Source: Ectorhizobium quercum (lineage in GTDB: Bacteria; Pseudomonadota; Alphaproteobacteria; Rhizobiales; Rhizobiaceae). From it: a DNA stretch of 64,000 nt. A program made the position numbers and the translations under genes. The notes under the pieces are model-generated. The model was given only the letters and a program-made list of their open reading frames with translations, did no database searches and was not told the origin of the DNA. Positions 61,259 to 64,000 of this stretch are shown here, one piece after another (the stretch's first letter is position 1; each line of letters opens with the position of its first letter). The DNA is taken from positions 281,776-345,775 of the forward strand of contig NZ_JANFPI010000006.1 of assembly GCF_026552795.1 (NCBI RefSeq), in the 5' to 3' direction.

Positions 61259-62167
61259 TCAGGCGCCGGGCGGGGAGCCGGTGAGAACCCGCAATTCGCC
61301 GGCATGGATTTTCAGCAGCACCTCGTGCGGCATGGGCACGAGTTCGCCGTCGATCACGCAGCGGCTGGAGCGCGCCGCCCGCGGAAAATGCAGTTCCACT
61401 TCCGGCGTGTCCCAGTGCGCGACCGCCTCGTTCTCCTTCAGCCGGCCGCGCAGGATGTCGAGGGCAAGCTGCGCCACGCCCGGCGGCCGCAGCGCATCGG
61501 CGACGTAGAAGCCCAGCCTGCCGCCCGACACGTCGTCCGGCACCAGAAACGGATTGCCGCCGAAGACATTGTTCGAGACGGAAACGGCCGACACGCGGCG
61601 CCGGTGGTGCTCGCCGCCGATGGTGAACTCCACGTCGAAGGCCGGCGGGTTGCGGATCACGCCGTATGCCGCCCGGGCAGTCGCCCTGATCTTGCCCAGC
61701 CGCGATGCGTAATCCATGCGCTCGCGATAGCGCACCATGCGCGCATGCAGTCCGGCGGAAAACTGATGCACGAAGGGGCGGCCGTTGGCGCTGGCGATAT
61801 CGACCGCCGCGACCTGCCCTTTCGCCAGGGCATGCAGTGCCGCCTCGGGATCGAGCGGCAGTTTCAGAGAGCGGGCGAAGAGGTTCATCGTGCCGGCGGG
61901 CACGACGCCGAGCACCAGCCCGCTTTTCCAGGCGATGCCGGCGGCGGTGGAAATCGTGCCGTCGCCGCCACCGGCGACGATGCCGTCGATGCCGCCGGTC
62001 TCGGCGGCCTGCCGCAAGGCCGGCGCGATCTCTTCGCCCGACACCACGGCCACCGAAATCTCATGCCCGGCGGCTTCGAAGATATCCGCCGTGCGGCGCG
62101 CGAACGCCTCCATGTCGGTGGTGCGGAAGGTGCCCCCGTCGCGATTGAAAAATGCCTTGAATTTCAT
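61259..62167 (-). CDS. Diacylglycerol/lipid kinase family protein
   Basis: 302 residues from MKFKAFFNRDGGTFRTTDME. Catalytic domain with IDGIVAGGGDGTISTAAG (GGGDGT) and LGVVPAGTMNLFARSLKLPL, then VSVSNNVFGGNPFLVPDDVS and a C-terminal beta domain (IDGELVPMPHEVLLKIHAGE). Phosphorylates diacylglycerol or a related lipid or sphingoid base using ATP at the membrane face. Convergent with the glutamine-synthetase gene, 36 bp apart. Confidence 0.85.
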   Translation of the reverse strand: MKFKAFFNRDGGTFRTTDMEAFARRTADIFEAAGHEISVAVVSGEEIAPALRQAAETGGIDGIVAGGGDGTISTAAGIAWKSGLVLGVVPAGTMNLFARSLKLPLDPEAALHALAKGQVAAVDIASANGRPFVHQFSAGLHARMVRYRERMDYASRLGKIRATARAAYGVIRNPPAFDVEFTIGGEHHRRRVSAVSVSNNVFGGNPFLVPDDVSGGRLGFYVADALRPPGVAQLALDILRGRLKENEAVAHWDTPEVELHFPRAARSSRCVIDGELVPMPHEVLLKIHAGELRVLTGSPPGA

Positions 62168-62507
62168 CGATCGGGACGCCTCGAATCGGATGCAGGTGCG
62201 AGCAAAACGTTTCGTCATCCTAAAGGTTGCCGGCAAGCGGCATCAACAGGGCGGCCGCAGCCCATCGTTCTTTGCTAGCCTGCCTTGCGAAAATCACACT
62301 GGACGCATTTTGCCGATTGTCAGATAACCGCTGAAATCGATCAGGCTTGGAGAACCCGCGCCCGCACACCCGGTCCCCCATCCCCTGCTCGAACCACCCC
62401 ACATTTTCCGCCGCGCAAACGGCACACCTCGTAATGACCCGCACCCCGACCGTGTCCGTCAGCCCGACCGGACGCGGTTTCGTCCTGCCGAACCGAACGG
62501 AGCCACC

Positions 62508-63743
62508 GTGAGCAAGATCGCCGTTGCCGATGACGTCAGTCTCATTCCCCATGAAGAAGTTCAGGCGCCCGCCTTCCTCACACCGACGGCGATCCTGCTG
62601 ATCCAGCTTGCGCTCGCCGTCGGCGGTTTCGGCATCGGAACAGGCGAATTCGTCATCATGGGCCTGCTGCCGGATGTGGCGGCGACCTACGGCGTTTCCA
62701 TTCCGATGGCAGGCTATGTCATCACCGCCTATGCGCTGGGCGTCGTGGTCGGCGCGCCGATCATCGCCGTGCTTTCCGCCCGCATGCCCCGCCGCACGCT
62801 GCTGCTCGGCCTGATGGCGACGTTCGCGGTCGGCAACATCCTCTCCGCCGTCGCGCCGGATTTCCTCAGCTTCACCATCCTGCGCTTCCTGACCGGCCTG
62901 CCGCATGGCGCCTATTTCGGCGTCGCGGCGCTGGTCGCCGCCTCGCTGGTGCCGGCCCACCGGCGCGCCCGGGCGGTCGGCAGGGTCATGCTCGGCCTCA
63001 CCATCGCAACGCTGATCGGCACCCCGATCGCCACCTTCCTCGGCCAGATATTCAGTTGGCGCTCCGCCTTCATGCTGGTCGGCATCATCGGCGCGGCCAC
63101 GGTCGCGCTGCTGTGGTGGTTCCAGCCGCGCGATACGGTCAGGGAAGGCGCCAGCGTCCGGCGCGAACTCGGCGCCTTCGGCCGCGTTCAGGTCTGGCTG
63201 GCGCTCGCCGTCGCCGCCTCCGGCTTCGGCGGCATGTTCTCGATCTTCAGCTACATCGCCAAGACGACGACGGACGTCGCCAATCTTTCCGTCGCGACGG
63301 TTTCCATCGTGCTCGCCCTTTTCGGCGTTGGCATGAATGTCGGCAATATCGTCGGCTCGCGGCTGGCGGACCTGTCGCTCAACGGCACAATCTTCGGCAT
63401 GCTGGTCTTCAACGTCGTCGTCATGACCGTGTTCTCGCTGACCGCCGCCAGCCCGGTCATGCTGTGCATCTGCGTCTTCCTCACCGGCTGCGGCTTCGCA
63501 GCCTGTCCCGCCGTGCAGACCCGCCTGATGGACGTGGCCGGCGACGCCCAGACGCTTGCCGCCGCCTCGACCCATTCCGCCTTCAACATGGCCAATGCGC
63601 TCGGCGCCTGGCTCGGCGGCCTCGTCATCACCTGGGGCTTCGGCTATGCCGCCACCGGCTATGTCGGCGCCGTCCTGTCGCTGGTCGGCCTGGCGGTCTT
63701 CGCGCTGTCGGTCGCGCTGGAGAAAAAGGCCGTCACGGCCTGA
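62508..63743 (+). CDS. MFS transporter, arabinose-efflux/drug-export type
   Basis: 411 residues with about 12 membrane segments. GIGTGEFVIMGLLPDVAATY, GYVITAYALGVVVGAPIIAV, the MFS A motif region ARMPRRTLLLG, FLTGLPHGAYFGVAALVAAS and RRARAVGRVMLGLTIATLIG. This is the AraJ/DHA1-like family, exporting sugars or drugs by proton antiport. No regulator adjacent. The region 62168-62507 upstream is non-coding with no clear motif. Confidence 0.85.
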   Translation: MSKIAVADDVSLIPHEEVQAPAFLTPTAILLIQLALAVGGFGIGTGEFVIMGLLPDVAATYGVSIPMAGYVITAYALGVVVGAPIIAVLSARMPRRTLLLGLMATFAVGNILSAVAPDFLSFTILRFLTGLPHGAYFGVAALVAASLVPAHRRARAVGRVMLGLTIATLIGTPIATFLGQIFSWRSAFMLVGIIGAATVALLWWFQPRDTVREGASVRRELGAFGRVQVWLALAVAASGFGGMFSIFSYIAKTTTDVANLSVATVSIVLALFGVGMNVGNIVGSRLADLSLNGTIFGMLVFNVVVMTVFSLTAASPVMLCICVFLTGCGFAACPAVQTRLMDVAGDAQTLAAASTHSAFNMANALGAWLGGLVITWGFGYAATGYVGAVLSLVGLAVFALSVALEKKAVTA

Positions 63744-63769
63744 GAGGGCGGCCGGTCCGTCAAGAGGAG

Positions 63770-63791
63770 AAGGCGTCCGGCGGGCGCCTTC
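63770..63791. other. Hairpin after the MFS gene
   Basis: GAAGGCG-N8-CGCCTTC, 27 bp after the transporter stop. No T-run, so a weak or rho-assisted terminator at best. Confidence 0.45.
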
Positions 63792-63817
63792 ACGATATTG
63801 CCCCCTCTCTTCCGTCA

Positions 63818-63838
63818 TGCTCGGGCTCGACCCGAGCA
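63818..63838. repeat. Palindromic intergenic repeat
   Basis: TGCTCGGG-CTCGA-CCCGAGCA, followed by a related CTCGGCTCGAGCCCGAG at 63865-63881. Such 'TCGGGCT..ACCCGA' palindromes recur between genes in Rhizobiales. It lies between the transporter and the insertion sequence end. Confidence 0.65.
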
Positions 63839-63899
63839 TCCACGCGGCACCCGTGGCATGGACCCTCGGCTCGAGCCCGAGCAACTGTGTCGTTGGTTG

Positions 63900-64000
63900 T
63901 CAAGGCTGGAATGTCCGGTTGTCCCTGAGGAGGGCGTTAAGTGCGACGAGCAGGCGTCTTGCGATGGCGATGATCACCAGCTTTGCCGGCTTTCCCCTGT
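63900..64000 (-). mobile_element. C-terminal end of an IS110-like transposase
   Basis: Minus-strand frame reads RGKPAKLVIIAIARRLLVAL then NALLRDNRTFQP and stop; this matches the conserved tail of IS110-family transposases. The rest lies beyond the window. Only ~32 codons are visible, so family is probable, not certain. IS110 elements carry a guide RNA outside the gene; nothing like it can be judged here. Confidence 0.6.

Noticed and set aside
1..64000. CRISPR array
   Set aside because: No regularly spaced direct repeats and no cas genes; the Cas4-like part belongs to the Dna2-like fusion.

Overview
The window is GC-rich alphaproteobacterial DNA, most likely from the Rhizobiaceae (Rhizobium, Agrobacterium, Ensifer or Shinella type). 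The basis is the chromosomal genes to the right of a tRNA-Ser (AMP nucleosidase, putrescine-type aminotransferase and glutamine synthetase pair, OsmC, lipid kinase) and a RepB-like partition pair on the left. Species cannot be fixed by eye.

Layout. (1) 1-6.4 kb: decayed mosaic DNA with a GST/DUF1272 chimera, an MFS remnant, a frameshifted DUF6499/DUF2285 gene, an AT-rich pair of unknown genes, a frameshifted short-chain dehydrogenase, a TetR gene cut at its C-terminus and two RepB/ParB-like genes, the first with an internal deletion. (2) 6.6-23.2 kb: a large, apparently intact defence-type island. It holds a GHKL-ATPase/DUF3883 protein, a small HTH protein, a UvrD helicase with an iron-sulfur PD-(D/E)XK nuclease, type III Mod and Res, a Dna2-like nuclease-helicase and a separate SPPY-type methyltransferase. 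(3) 23.4-40.8 kb: a leftward-transcribed siphovirus-like prophage with a Sak4-like ATPase, terminase, gpW, portal, protease-capsid fusion, head-tail and tail genes. Several of its genes carry deletions (terminase without ATPase domain, Sak4, tape measure, DUF2460/baseplate fusion), so it looks defective. Its tail chaperone keeps a textbook -1 slippery site. A HigBA-type toxin-antitoxin pair and an orphan AbrB gene sit antisense inside it. (4) 41.0-44.5 kb: an XRE repressor with an ImmA/IrrE protease, divergent from two unknown genes across a region with two palindromic operators. (5) 44.8-47.1 kb: a large serine recombinase module with DUF2924 and small partner genes. (6) 47.1-49.9 kb: a three-gene cassette of a three-Cys-motif Gp37/Gp68 protein, its TcmP partner and a DUF3883 protein. 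(7) tRNA-Ser(GCU) at 50.3 kb marks the border. (8) 50.6-63.7 kb: ordinary chromosomal metabolism, ending in a palindromic repeat and the C-terminal end of an IS110-like transposase.

How it fits together: the left 50 kb is a stack of mobile and defence modules beside a tRNA gene. The two stretches most worth study are the 16.5 kb helicase-nuclease-methylase island and the TcmP/Gp37-68/DUF3883 cassette. The XRE/ImmA locus with two unknown genes comes next. All function calls rest on motif and family recognition by eye; no database search was possible.
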